A stretch of DNA of 8,031 nt from positions 27,142 to 35,172 of the forward strand of contig DKAS01000033.1 in assembly GCA_002448875.1 (NCBI GenBank). The letters are read 5' to 3'. Origin of the DNA: Proteobacteria bacterium UBA6920 (lineage in GTDB: Bacteria > Pseudomonadota > Gammaproteobacteria > SG8-11). Below the pieces are notes generated by a model. The model saw only the letters and a program-made list of their open reading frames with translations, was not told where the DNA came from and searched no databases. The stretch's first letter is position 1. Each line of letters starts with the position of its first letter. The position numbers were made by a program, and so were the translations under genes. Positions 1-6,679 of the stretch are shown here, piece after piece.

Positions 1-503
1 TTGGGCTTGGGCCAGGAATCCTTGATGGCCTTTTCCAGCTCCTCGAAAAAATTGATGCCCGGCACCATGGGCACATGGCGGATATCGGCACCGGCGATGA
101 CGAAACCGTAAGGATGAATGGGATAGGTCGGATTGGGTACCAGGATGGCATCCCCCGGCCCCATGGTGGCCAGGGCCAGATGCGCCAGACCTTCCTTGGA
201 ACCGATGGTGACGATGGCTTCGGAATCCGGATTCAGATCGACCTTGTAACGCTCCTGGTACCAGCGGGTAATCGCCCGACGCAAACGGGGGATCCCCTTG
301 GATTGAGAGTAGCGGTGGGTATCCTCGCGCTGCGCGACTTCCACCAGCTTATCGACGATATGCTTAGGCGTCGGCTGATCGGGGTTACCCATACCAAAAT
401 CAATGATATCCTCACCCCGGGCTCGCGCCTTCATCTTCAAATCGTTGACGATGGCGAACACATAGGGGGGGAGGCGTTTAATTCTGGGAAAATCTTCGAT
501 CAA
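1..503 (-). CDS. alaC: AlaC-like PLP-dependent aminotransferase, N-terminal part (runs off left edge)
   Basis: Translating the minus strand from 503 gives 167 codons that read like the N-terminal part of AlaC/YfdZ, a class I/II fold-type I aminotransferase making alanine from pyruvate with glutamate as donor. Visible family segments are [10 protein letters not shown] near the start, [11 protein letters not shown], the PLP-phosphate region [12 protein letters not shown] and [11 protein letters not shown]. The catalytic lysine lies beyond the window. I chose the TTG at 503: AGGG lies 8 bases upstream, and homologues begin only a few residues before the RIKRLPPY motif. An in-frame ATG at 587 would add 28 residues, but it has no ribosome binding site and overlaps the -10 box of the predicted promoter. 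In related bacteria this gene often precedes homoserine dehydrogenase and threonine synthase; that would lie to the left and cannot be seen. Substrate assignment is by family resemblance only; a diaminopimelate or other amino-acid aminotransferase is possible. Confidence 0.85.
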   Translation of the reverse strand, partial: MIEDFPRIKRLPPYVFAIVNDLKMKARARGEDIIDFGMGNPDQPTPKHIVDKLVEVAQREDTHRYSQSKGIPRLRRAITRWYQERYKVDLNPDSEAIVTIGSKEGLAHLALATMGPGDAILVPNPTYPIHPYGFVIAGADIRHVPMVPGINFFEELEKAIKDSWPKP

Positions 504-583
504 TGTCTTAACCCTGATTTTGGTTTGCGCGGAGACAACGGCAGTGCGTAAAATGGCTGGCCGATTTTTCAAAAAAGAGTCAT

Positions 584-612
584 ACATTACTGACTGGGCT
601 TTTAACTGTCAA
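584..612 (-). promoter_or_regulatory. Sigma70-like promoter for the alaC-like gene
   Basis: On the minus strand a perfect TTGACA (612 to 607) is followed after exactly 17 bases by TAATGT (589 to 584), which matches three of six -10 consensus positions including the first two and the last. Transcription would begin near 577, giving a leader of about 74 bases before the TTG start at 503. If right, it rules out the upstream ATG at 587. The -35 match is strong and the -10 moderate; this is a prediction from sequence alone. Confidence 0.6.
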
Positions 613-624
613 CGTAAGTAATGT
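584..624. repeat. Imperfect inverted repeat (dyad) in the divergent intergenic region
   Basis: Arms 584-594 (ACATTACTGAC) and 614-624 (GTAAGTAATGT) are complementary at 10 of 11 positions, with a 19-base centre. The outer end of each arm reads TAATGT outward, so each arm could hold a -10 box for one of the two divergent genes. Only the minus-strand side has a convincing -35; the plus-strand side has GGGCTT at the 17-base position, which is poor. It may be an operator for a dimeric regulator or coincidence. No regulator can be named. Confidence 0.45.
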
Positions 625-653
625 TATTTAAGGTTTGGCGTTTCCGTCGCAAT

Positions 654-658
654 AAGGA
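654..658 (+). promoter_or_regulatory. Ribosome binding site of the Xcc1710-like gene
   Basis: AAGGA lies 8 bases before the GTG at 667 and supports that non-ATG start. Confidence 0.7.
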
Positions 659-666
659 CAGGGCCC

Positions 667-1095
667 GTGAAGTTTACCCGATCGACTCTCAATGAAAACT
701 ATGTGGTTAAAGCCTACACCCCGGGCAGCCTCACCGTGCAATACCTGGCCTTGAATCCGGAGGCCGGCGAGCATGACCCGCAACGTTGGAAAATCCGCGA
801 GTTAACCCTGTCCGCCAGTGTCATCCTGGCCCCGGGAAAATTGATAGAAAACTGGCCACCCCGCTCCTTCGCCGAGCTGCAGCAACAGCATTTGCGTGAA
901 TTGGCTCAATTGCAGCCAGAACTGGTCTTGCTGGGCACGGGCAGCCGCATCCAATTTCCGCACAGCGAATGGATGGGGGATTTTCTGCGGGCGGGTATCG
1001 GTTTCGAGGTCATGGATACCGCCGCCGCCTGCCGGACGTATAACATCCTCACCGGCGAGGGCCGGCAACCGGTGGCGGCGCTGCTGCTGAACTGA
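667..1095 (+). CDS. Mth938/Xcc1710-like (DUF498) domain protein of unknown function
   Basis: This 142-residue protein is about the full length of the bacterial Xcc1710-like group of the Mth938-like/DUF498 family, which also includes the mitochondrial complex I assembly factor NDUFAF3. Family features are an N-terminal beta-rich half, the central PELVLLGTG (residues 84-92) followed by RIQFP, then GFEVMDTAAACRTYNIL (112-128) and a hydrophobic AALLL end. There is no signal peptide or membrane segment, so it is probably cytosolic. It starts at a GTG preceded by AAGGA. It lies divergent from the alaC-like gene and convergent with rpoS. The molecular function of the bacterial members is not established; a role in respiratory-complex assembly would be extrapolation from the eukaryotic relative. 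Family assignment rests on recognition of these motifs and the length. Confidence 0.85.
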   Translation: MKFTRSTLNENYVVKAYTPGSLTVQYLALNPEAGEHDPQRWKIRELTLSASVILAPGKLIENWPPRSFAELQQQHLRELAQLQPELVLLGTGSRIQFPHSEWMGDFLRAGIGFEVMDTAAACRTYNILTGEGRQPVAALLLN

Positions 1096-1096
1096 G

Positions 1097-1117
1097 AAAC
1101 CGGCTGCGCGCCGGTTT
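1097..1117. terminator. Hairpin between convergent genes, possible bidirectional terminator
   Basis: AAACCGGC (1097-1104) and GCCGGTTT (1110-1117) form a perfect 8-base-pair stem with a 5-base loop, one base after the stop of the plus-strand gene and overlapping the TAA stop of rpoS (1116-1118). The stem ends in A/T pairs, so each strand has a short T run within the 3' arm, but neither has a longer T tract after it. The position suggests termination in both directions; efficiency is uncertain. Confidence 0.5.
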
Positions 1118-2129
1118 ACTGGAAAATGGTGTCCACCGAATAACCTTCACGCTCCATGATTTCGCGCAGGCGTTTCAAGGCCTCCATCTGAATCTGCCGC
1201 ACCCGCTCCCGGGTCACCCCCAGTTCATTGCCCACTTCCTCCAGGGTGGAGACCTCGCGGCTGTTGAGCCCGAAGCGGCGTTCCACCACTTCCCGCTGCT
1301 TGTCATTGAGCTGATTGAGCCAGAGCTCGAGGTTGCCGCGCAGATCGTCGTCCTGCAGCATCATCGCCGGATCCACGTTGTTCTCATCGGGAATGGCGTC
1401 GAGCAGGGATTTGTCCGTATCCTTGATCACCGGAACATCGACCGAGGTGATTCTTTCATTGAGACCCAGCATCTTTTTCACATCGTCGATGGGCTTGTCC
1501 AGCAGTTCGGCGATTTCCTCCGCGCTGGGTTCATGATCCAGGGTCTGCGCCAGATGGCGGGCGGCGCGCAGATAAATATTGATTTCCTTCACCACATGGA
1601 TAGGCAGACGGATGGTGCGCGTCTGGTTCATGATGGCGCGTTCGATGGTCTGCCGTATCCACCAGGTGGCGTAGGTGGAAAAGCGGAAGCCGCGCTCGGG
1701 ATCGAATTTTTCCACTGCCCGGATCAGACCCAGATTACCCTCTTCGATCAGGTCCAGCAGGGCGAGACCGCGATTGAGATAACGGCGGGCGATCTTGACC
1801 ACCAGGCGCAGATTGGATTCGATCATGGTGCAGCGCGCTTTTTCGCTGCCGGTGCGCGCCTGGCGCGCATACAGCACTTCTTCTTCGGCGCTGAGCAGGG
1901 AGGAAAATCCGATTTCGTTGAGGTACAGGCGGGTGGCGTCGAGTTCGCCCTGGGACAACTCGCCCGGCGTATAGACACTGGTTGCGGTGACTGGGTCATC
2001 ATCGACATCGTCGTCGATGTCCTCGATTACCTCGCCTTCCGCCAGCTCCAATTCCGCTTCCGGGTCGAACGGAATGTTCTTGTCAAATGTACTGCTGAGT
2101 TCACTGGCCTTTTCGTTCTGATCTAGCAT
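1116..2129 (-). CDS. rpoS: RNA polymerase sigma factor RpoS (sigma38)
   Basis: The 337-residue product is the stationary-phase and general stress sigma factor, which directs RNA polymerase core to stress promoters. All regions of a group 2 sigma70 protein are present: region 1.2 (about 64-91, [20 protein letters not shown]), region 2 core binding and -10 recognition (about 104-166, with [30 protein letters not shown] and [14 protein letters not shown]), region 2.5/3 ([12 protein letters not shown]) and a region 4.2 helix-turn-helix (about 295-325, with [19 protein letters not shown]). Lys181 aligns with the E. coli lysine (K173) needed for RssB-directed ClpXP turnover, so regulated proteolysis is plausible. 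The N-terminus is unusually acidic (residues 22-45). The length is close to the E. coli protein (330). AGGGG sits 7 bases before the ATG. It follows nlpD by 10 bases and is probably transcribed both from upstream and from a promoter inside nlpD, as in E. coli. Confidence 0.97.
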   Translation of the reverse strand: MLDQNEKASELSSTFDKNIPFDPEAELELAEGEVIEDIDDDVDDDPVTATSVYTPGELSQGELDATRLYLNEIGFSSLLSAEEEVLYARQARTGSEKARCTMIESNLRLVVKIARRYLNRGLALLDLIEEGNLGLIRAVEKFDPERGFRFSTYATWWIRQTIERAIMNQTRTIRLPIHVVKEINIYLRAARHLAQTLDHEPSAEEIAELLDKPIDDVKKMLGLNERITSVDVPVIKDTDKSLLDAIPDENNVDPAMMLQDDDLRGNLELWLNQLNDKQREVVERRFGLNSREVSTLEEVGNELGVTRERVRQIQMEALKRLREIMEREGYSVDTIFQ

Positions 2130-2134
2130 GCGTA

Positions 2135-2166
2135 CACCCCTAATTGACCGAGTTGGTAGCGGGGAG
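2135..2166 (-). promoter_or_regulatory. rpoS ribosome binding site with a possible masking hairpin
   Basis: On the minus strand the Shine-Dalgarno AGGGG (2141 to 2137) lies 7 bases before the rpoS ATG. Twenty bases upstream, CTCCCC (2166 to 2161) can pair with GGGGTG (2140 to 2135), giving four G-C pairs, one U-U mismatch and one further C-G pair, which would cover the ribosome binding site. In E. coli the rpoS leader also folds over its ribosome binding site and is opened by small RNAs, but the structure here is short and only predicted by eye. Confidence 0.35.
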
Positions 2167-3126
2167 AAACTGCAGCGGATCGACCGGTTGACCGCTGCGC
2201 CGTATCTCGAAGTGCAGCATCACGCGATTGGTTCCAGTACTACCCATTTCCGCAATGCGCTGCCCCGCTTTGATGTAATCGCCTTCCTTGACCAGCAACC
2301 TCCGCACGTGCCCGTAGGCACTTAGAAATTCGTCGTTATGTTTGATGATGACAAGCGTACCATAACCTAGTAAAGCATTCCCAGTATATACGATCTTTCC
2401 CGGAGCCGCGGCAAAAATCTCCTGCCCCTCCCTGCCGGCGACTTTAATACCTTTATTTAATCTACTTGAATTATCGAAGCGTTGCAGAATCATTCCGTGT
2501 ACCGGCCACTGCCACTGAATTGCGCTACCGGCAGCCTCTTCAGCGCCGGCTTCGCCAGTGTTACCGCCCGTGGCGGCACCGGGTGTCGCTGCCGCCCGCG
2601 GTGGCGATGCCGATGCAGGGCGGGATGACGGCTGATCCCGCGGCGCGGGTGTCGCAGACGGTATCGTCGGCGTCGCTGTCGTATTCGATGGAGCTGTTGG
2701 CGTTGGCATGGGTGTCGCCAGCGTCTGCGCCGGTGGCAGCGCCTGGTAGCCGGTCAGGGGTTTGATCTGGACAGCGGCCCCATCGTCTCCGCCATCGCTG
2801 GCGCTGGCCGCGGGCATGGCAACGGGTGCGGTCGCCAGCGGTCGCGCCGCGCCGCCGCTGCGCGCCGGCGTGGCGGGCGGTGTCAGGCGAATGATATCGC
2901 CGGGAACGATACGGTAAGGTGGATCGATGCCATTCCACTGCGCCAGCGTCTTGTAGTCGTAGCCATACCACCAGCCGATGGAGTACAGCGTCTCGCCGGC
3001 GTGCACCCGATGATACATGTGATTGCCACAGCCGCTGGTCAGGCCAATGACCGCCAGCAGCAACAGACCGGCGATCAGGCGCCGGGCGGCAGGTCGCGCC
3101 GGGGATATGTACTTTTGCCGTGACAT
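2140..3126 (-). CDS. nlpD: Murein hydrolase activator NlpD (LysM plus degenerate LytM lipoprotein)
   Basis: This is a predicted 328-residue envelope lipoprotein that, in the characterised family, activates the septal amidase AmiC during daughter-cell separation. From the N-terminus it has a basic stretch, a hydrophobic signal segment (about 17-30) and the lipobox LTSGC with the lipidated cysteine at 33; a LysM peptidoglycan-binding domain (about 38-81, [14 protein letters not shown]); a long Ala/Pro/Thr/Ser-rich linker (about 82-203); and an M23/LytM domain (about 207-322). The LytM active site is degenerate: Asn224 and Lys228 replace the zinc-binding His and Asp, and Met303 replaces the first His of the HxH motif, while His272 and His305 remain. 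I chose the ATG at 3126 because a start at 3177 would put 17 extra residues before the signal peptide and overlap yqaA; the ribosome binding site (GGA, 5 bases upstream) is weak. It ends 10 bases before rpoS. Confidence 0.93.
   Translation of the reverse strand: MSRQKYISPARPAARRLIAGLLLLAVIGLTSGCGNHMYHRVHAGETLYSIGWWYGYDYKTLAQWNGIDPPYRIVPGDIIRLTPPATPARSGGAARPLATAPVAMPAASASDGGDDGAAVQIKPLTGYQALPPAQTLATPMPTPTAPSNTTATPTIPSATPAPRDQPSSRPASASPPRAAATPGAATGGNTGEAGAEEAAGSAIQWQWPVHGMILQRFDNSSRLNKGIKVAGREGQEIFAAAPGKIVYTGNALLGYGTLVIIKHNDEFLSAYGHVRRLLVKEGDYIKAGQRIAEMGSTGTNRVMLHFEIRRSGQPVDPLQFLPATNSVN
2383..2414 (-). promoter_or_regulatory. Candidate internal promoter for rpoS inside nlpD
   Basis: On the minus strand TTGCCG (2414 to 2409, four of six -35 matches) is followed after 18 bases by TATATA (2390 to 2385); the overlapping TATACT (2388 to 2383) matches five of six -10 positions but at a 20-base spacing. 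It lies in an AT-richer stretch of nlpD, and a transcript starting near 2378 would have a leader of about 250 bases before rpoS. In E. coli the main rpoS promoter also lies within nlpD, though farther upstream. The match is moderate and could be chance. Confidence 0.3.
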
Positions 3127-3148
3127 GGTTTCCGGTACATAAATTCTG

Positions 3149-3727
3149 TCAGAGTTTATAGAGCAGATACGCCACAACGGCCAATACGATCACCACCCAG
3201 CCCAGCCGATCGACATAGGTGCGCAGCAACTTGTCCATTTTCTCACCGCCCCAGAAAACAAAGGCGGCGACGAGAAAGAAGCGCGCGCCGCGCCCGATCA
3301 GCGACGCCAGCACGAACGGCAGCAGATGCATATGCATGACGCCGGCACCGACGGTGAACAATTTGTAGGGTATGGGAGTAAAGCCGGCGATAAACAGGGC
3401 CCAGAAACCGAAATCGTCGAACCAGGCGCCGACCTGACGGAAACCCTGGCTGTAACCGGCGCGCTCGATCAGCGGCTCGATCACGTCGAAGGCAAACAGG
3501 CCGATGCAGTAACCCGCGATGCCGCCGACCACCGAGGCCAGCGTGGTCAATCCCGCCAGCAGCCAGGCGCGCCGGCGCTGCGCCAGGCACATCGGCGCCA
3601 GCATCACATCCGGAGGAATGGGAAAGAATGACGACTCGGCGAAGCTCAGGGCCGCCAGATACCATTGACTGTGTCTGTGCGCCGACCAGCGCAGCACCCG
3701 TGCATAGAGGGAAGATAGCAGTGGCAA
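3149..3727 (-). CDS. yqaA: YqaA-type DedA/VTT family inner-membrane protein
   Basis: The 192-residue product is a multi-pass membrane protein of the DedA (SNARE-associated, VTT) superfamily, YqaA branch. Visible features are a re-entrant-like AESSFFPIPPD segment (30-40) with the conserved Glu31, glycine-rich GGIAGYCIG (68-76), the family motif FTPIPYK (116-122), Arg147/Arg149, and hydrophobic stretches at about 55-80, 105-140, 150-160 and 175-190. DedA relatives are linked to membrane lipid transport and envelope integrity; the specific substrate of YqaA proteins is not settled. The start is a TTG, as no earlier in-frame ATG or GTG fits and the next in-frame Met is residue 42, inside the conserved region. 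GGAG lies 4 bases and GGAGG 11 bases upstream. Only one base separates it from the pcm stop, so the two are probably translationally coupled. This gene is absent from the E. coli version of the cluster. Confidence 0.88.
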   Translation of the reverse strand: MPLLSSLYARVLRWSAHRHSQWYLAALSFAESSFFPIPPDVMLAPMCLAQRRRAWLLAGLTTLASVVGGIAGYCIGLFAFDVIEPLIERAGYSQGFRQVGAWFDDFGFWALFIAGFTPIPYKLFTVGAGVMHMHLLPFVLASLIGRGARFFLVAAFVFWGGEKMDKLLRTYVDRLGWVVIVLAVVAYLLYKL

Positions 3728-3728
3728 G

Positions 3729-4391
3729 CTACTCCGTGCCTCCGCGCAGGGTAACGAAACGCACCGGCTCGAGCACCTTGCTTTCGTGCGTGCTGGCGCC
3801 GGTGCGCGTGATCTGCAACAACTGCTGGGCGCCGCCCTGCCCCGCCGGAATCAGCAGACGCCCGCCGATGGCCAGCTGTTCGATCAGCGGCGCGGGCACC
3901 TCCAGCGGCGCGGCGGTAACGATGATGCCGTCGTACAGCGCGTGTTCCGGCCAGCCCCAGCCGCCATCGGAATATTTCAGATGCACATTGCGGATATGCA
4001 GACGGTGGAAACGTTCGCGCGCCTGATTGAGCAGACCGCGAATGCGTTCGACGCTGTACACCTGATCGACCAGGCGACTGAGTACCGCCGTCTGATAGCC
4101 GGACCCGGTGCCCACTTCCAGCACCTTCTTCAGACGCCCGCCGGCCAGCAGCGCTTCGGTCATGCGCGCCACGATATAGGGTTGGGAGATGGTCTGTCCA
4201 AAGCCGATGGGCAGTGCAGTATCCTCGTAGGCACGGCTCGCCAGCGCCTCGTCGACAAACAGGTGACGGGGAATGTCGCGGATCTGATCCAGCACCGCCA
4301 GCTGGCTGATGCCTTCCTGGATCAAACGCTGCACCAGACGCTCGCGGGTGCGCTGCGATGTCATGCCAATGCCGCGAAATTCGCAATTCAT
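3729..4391 (-). CDS. pcm: Protein-L-isoaspartate O-methyltransferase
   Basis: This 220-residue cytosolic enzyme transfers a methyl group from S-adenosylmethionine to L-isoaspartyl residues in aged proteins, starting their repair. The family signature [13 protein letters not shown] is at 59-71, with Ser69 the expected active-site serine, and the S-adenosylmethionine-binding motif LEVGTGSGY is at 91-99. Other family matches are SVERI and DGIIVTAAP. The end, VRFVTLRGG, matches the usual C-terminal strand. I chose the ATG at 4391, which overlaps the surE stop as ATGA and suggests translational coupling; a GTG two codons earlier and an ATG nine codons later are alternatives, and no start has a strong ribosome binding site. 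Pairing with surE upstream is conserved across many proteobacteria, and both genes help stationary-phase survival in E. coli. Confidence 0.95.
   Translation of the reverse strand: MNCEFRGIGMTSQRTRERLVQRLIQEGISQLAVLDQIRDIPRHLFVDEALASRAYEDTALPIGFGQTISQPYIVARMTEALLAGGRLKKVLEVGTGSGYQTAVLSRLVDQVYSVERIRGLLNQARERFHRLHIRNVHLKYSDGGWGWPEHALYDGIIVTAAPLEVPAPLIEQLAIGGRLLIPAGQGGAQQLLQITRTGASTHESKVLEPVRFVTLRGGTE
3732..3743 (-). promoter_or_regulatory. Ribosome binding site(s) deciding the yqaA TTG start
   Basis: On the minus strand GGAG (3735 to 3732) lies 4 bases and GGAGG (3743 to 3739) 11 bases before the TTG at 3727. Neither spacing is ideal, but together with the adjoining pcm stop (TAG, 3731 to 3729) they make re-initiation at this TTG likely. 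Confidence 0.5.
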
Positions 4392-5143
4392 GTCCACGGT
4401 ACGCGCTCCAGCCAGCGGGCAACCTTGTCCAGCGACTTGTGGTGGGTCAGATCCACATGTATAGGCGTCACCGATACCTTATTGTTCCTGACCGCGAAAA
4501 AATCGGTACCGGGCCCGGCATCCTGCTCGGCACCGGCGGGACCCACCCAGTAAATGGGGCGGCCCCGGGGATCGGCAGATTTTATAACCGGTTCCGATTT
4601 ATGTCGATTGCCCAGGCGGGTGACTTCCAGGCCGGCGAGCTGCGTCAGCGGCACATCCGGCACGTTGACGTTGAGTATCGTGTCCTTGGGCAGCGGATGC
4701 GCCGCCAACTGATTCACCAATGACTTGGTAATGGTCGCCGCAGTGGCATAATGATTGCTTCCGTTGAGGGCCAGGGAAACGGCAATGGCCGGCAGACCGA
4801 GAAAGCGCCCTTCCATGGCCGCGGCCACGGTACCTGAATAAATGACATCATCTCCCAGGTTGGCGCCGGCATTGATGCCCGACACCACCATATCGGGTTC
4901 CTGCGCCAGCAGACCGGTTATCGCCAGATGCACGCAGTCAGTGGGTGTGCCGTCGACGAATACGAAACCGTTGTCGGCGGTGGTGGCGCGAATGGGCGAC
5001 TCCAGAGTCAGGGAATTGCTGGCGCCGCTGCGATTGCGCTCCGGCGCCACCACATGAATATCGGCGATACTGGCCAGGGCTTCCGCCAGGTGTCTGATGC
5101 CGGGTGCCAGGTAACCATCGTCGTTGCTGATCAGAATGCGCAT
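4388..5143 (-). CDS. surE: 5'/3'-nucleotidase SurE
   Basis: This 251-residue protein is a metal-dependent nucleotidase that removes phosphate from nucleoside 5'- and 3'-monophosphates and can act on short polyphosphate in E. coli. The expected metal ligands are all visible: Asp8 and Asp9 (ILISNDDG), Ser39 ([12 protein letters not shown]) and Asn91 ([26 protein letters not shown]). The length is typical of the family (about 250). The ATG at 5143 starts exactly at the [10 protein letters not shown] motif, so the start is secure even though no clear Shine-Dalgarno precedes it. It lies 14 bases after truD and overlaps pcm by four bases (ATGA), which fits a co-transcribed stationary-phase survival unit leading toward rpoS. 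Confidence 0.97.
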   Translation of the reverse strand: MRILISNDDGYLAPGIRHLAEALASIADIHVVAPERNRSGASNSLTLESPIRATTADNGFVFVDGTPTDCVHLAITGLLAQEPDMVVSGINAGANLGDDVIYSGTVAAAMEGRFLGLPAIAVSLALNGSNHYATAATITKSLVNQLAAHPLPKDTILNVNVPDVPLTQLAGLEVTRLGNRHKSEPVIKSADPRGRPIYWVGPAGAEQDAGPGTDFFAVRNNKVSVTPIHVDLTHHKSLDKVARWLERVPWT

Positions 5144-5157
5144 GGCGGCATTCTACA

Positions 5158-6204
5158 CTAAAACCGCACCAGTTCACGCACCACGGCGGTGGCATAGCCA
5201 CCGGGCGGCAACTGGAAACTCAGTTGCAGATCACCGGCCCCGGTCCACTGCCACTGCAGATCCCGCGGCCGCAGGCGCAGGGGACGGCGTTCCTGACGCA
5301 GGCCGAATTTCTCCAGGCCGGCGCACAGCGCCGGATGCGGCGCCAGCGCTTCCTGTTCCGGCACCAGCGCCGCATCGCTGGCCGGGCTGGCGCCGGCGCC
5401 CCACAGAGGCGCGGACGGATGCAGGTCAAAGTCGGCGACGCGGGCGGCGATGTCGGCGGTGATCTGCGGCGCGGCGAACCAGCTGTTACTGCCATCGAGC
5501 ATCACCGCTTCGCCGGGCAGCACCTGCTGCCAGCTGCTGGCCGCTACCCGCAGACTCAACACTTCATTGAAGAGAAAGGAACGTGCCGCCGACAGGTACA
5601 TCCCCTGCTTGGCATCGCGGCGCGGCGCCGCCTGCGCAAACAGCTGCAAGGCACGCAACAAATTGTTACCGTCGTGACCGAAACGCTGACTTTCGAAGTA
5701 GTTGGGCACACCCTGACTCTGCACCTCGCCCAGGCGCCGCTCAACATCGGCGCGGTCCCCGTCGGGCTGGCGCAACAGGATCTCGAAACCATTGGCAGCG
5801 TGACTGCCGGGTCGCAGCTTGCGCCGGTGGCGCGCCACCTGCAGCACCCGACGTCGATCGTCGGCAAATTCCGGCCACGGCGGATCGGCGCGGTTCCCCA
5901 GATCGACGCTGAACCACTGCCGGCTCACCGCCTGCCGGTCCTTGAGACCGCAGTAACCCACAGCCAGGGGTTTTACCGCCGCGAATCGGGCCAGCGCCGC
6001 GGCCACCTCACCGGTGTTCAGCTGGCGCTTTTCGATCAGCAGCAGAGCGTGGCTGCCGCTGCCGTCCGGTTCGAAACCCAGGCTTTCGCTCACCACGAAA
6101 TCCTCCGCCTGCTGTTTCAACTGCGCCTGCGCCGTCGGCTCCCCCAGCGCCCGGGCGCAACGCTGCATCAGCTGCGGCGCCAGCGCGCCGTAATCAGGCG
6201 GCAT
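5158..6204 (-). CDS. truD: tRNA pseudouridine(13) synthase TruD
   Basis: This 348-residue enzyme converts uridine 13 of tRNA (tRNA-Glu in E. coli) to pseudouridine. The catalytic motif [14 protein letters not shown] is present, with Asp89 the expected nucleophile (D80 in E. coli). Other family segments are EDFVVSE near the start (34-40), GFEILLRQP (139-147) and [12 protein letters not shown] (165-176); the usual form of the last is NYFGxQRFG, so Glu171 stands where a glycine is common. The C-terminus ([14 protein letters not shown]) matches the usual TruD ending. The length equals that of E. coli TruD (about 349). The ATG at 6204 overlaps the end of ispF by 11 bases, so the two are likely coupled. 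GC content and third-position GC are very high here, so the opposite strand is also open over a long distance; that frame shows no protein family. Confidence 0.96.
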   Translation of the reverse strand: MPPDYGALAPQLMQRCARALGEPTAQAQLKQQAEDFVVSESLGFEPDGSGSHALLLIEKRQLNTGEVAAALARFAAVKPLAVGYCGLKDRQAVSRQWFSVDLGNRADPPWPEFADDRRRVLQVARHRRKLRPGSHAANGFEILLRQPDGDRADVERRLGEVQSQGVPNYFESQRFGHDGNNLLRALQLFAQAAPRRDAKQGMYLSAARSFLFNEVLSLRVAASSWQQVLPGEAVMLDGSNSWFAAPQITADIAARVADFDLHPSAPLWGAGASPASDAALVPEQEALAPHPALCAGLEKFGLRQERRPLRLRPRDLQWQWTGAGDLQLSFQLPPGGYATAVVRELVRF

Positions 6205-6679
6205 GATCCGCCGCCAGCAGCAGCACGACCGCCAGGGCGGCGATGCCTTCGCGCCGGCCGGTGAAGCCCATGCCCTCGGTGGTGGTGGCCTTGATCGCCA
6301 GCTGCGCGGGTTGACACTGCAGGTCGGCCGCCAGCAGCTCCACCATGGCGGGAATATGCGGCGCCAGCTTGGGCGCCTGCGCCATCACGGTGATATCGGC
6401 ATTGCCCAGGCGCCAGCCGCGGTCGGTGAGCTGGGCCACCACCCGGCGCAGCAGCACACGGCTGTCGATGTTCTTGAAACTGGTGTCATTGTCGGGAAAC
6501 AGCGTGCCGATATCGCGCAGACCGGCAGCGCCCAGCAAGGCATCGCAGAGGGCGTGAATCAGCACGTCACCGTCGGAATGCGCCTCTAGGCCGTATTCAA
6601 ACTCGATCCTTACGCCGCCCAGCACCAGCGGCCGATCGGCGGCAAAACGGTGTGCATCGAATCCCTGGCCGATACGCAT
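6194..6679 (-). CDS. ispF: 2-C-methyl-D-erythritol 2,4-cyclodiphosphate synthase
   Basis: This 161-residue enzyme of the MEP isoprenoid pathway cyclises CDP-methylerythritol 2-phosphate to methylerythritol cyclodiphosphate with loss of CMP; it works as a trimer. The zinc ligands are in their standard positions: Asp8 and His10 ([11 protein letters not shown]) and His42 ([19 protein letters not shown]). The substrate/CMP-binding loop [19 protein letters not shown] near the C-terminus is intact, as is LFPDND. The length is typical (about 159). The start ATG at 6679 shares one base with the ispD stop (TAATG), so translation is probably coupled, and the end overlaps truD by 11 bases. IspE, the intervening step, is not in this window. 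Confidence 0.97.
   Translation of the reverse strand: MRIGQGFDAHRFAADRPLVLGGVRIEFEYGLEAHSDGDVLIHALCDALLGAAGLRDIGTLFPDNDTSFKNIDSRVLLRRVVAQLTDRGWRLGNADITVMAQAPKLAPHIPAMVELLAADLQCQPAQLAIKATTTEGMGFTGRREGIAALAVVLLLAADHAA

Noticed and set aside
75..551. Plus-strand open frame of 158 codons at the left edge
   Set aside because: Antisense to the clearly recognisable aminotransferase; its translation shows no family features.
1533..2126. Plus-strand open frame of 197 codons opposite rpoS
   Set aside because: Antisense to the highly conserved rpoS coding sequence, with no ribosome binding site or family resemblance.
3127..3177. Upstream ATG at 3177 as the start of nlpD
   Set aside because: It would add 17 residues before an otherwise well-formed lipoprotein signal peptide and overlap yqaA by 29 bases; the ATG at 3126 gives a standard signal.
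3646..4422. Minus-strand open frame of 258 codons overlapping pcm
   Set aside because: It is the shifted frame of pcm, rich in Arg, Ala and His as expected for an out-of-frame GC-rich read.
5224..6264. Long plus-strand open frame of 346 codons opposite truD
   Set aside because: It lies exactly antisense to truD, has no recognisable motif, and is explained by the strong GC bias at third codon positions keeping the opposite strand free of stops.
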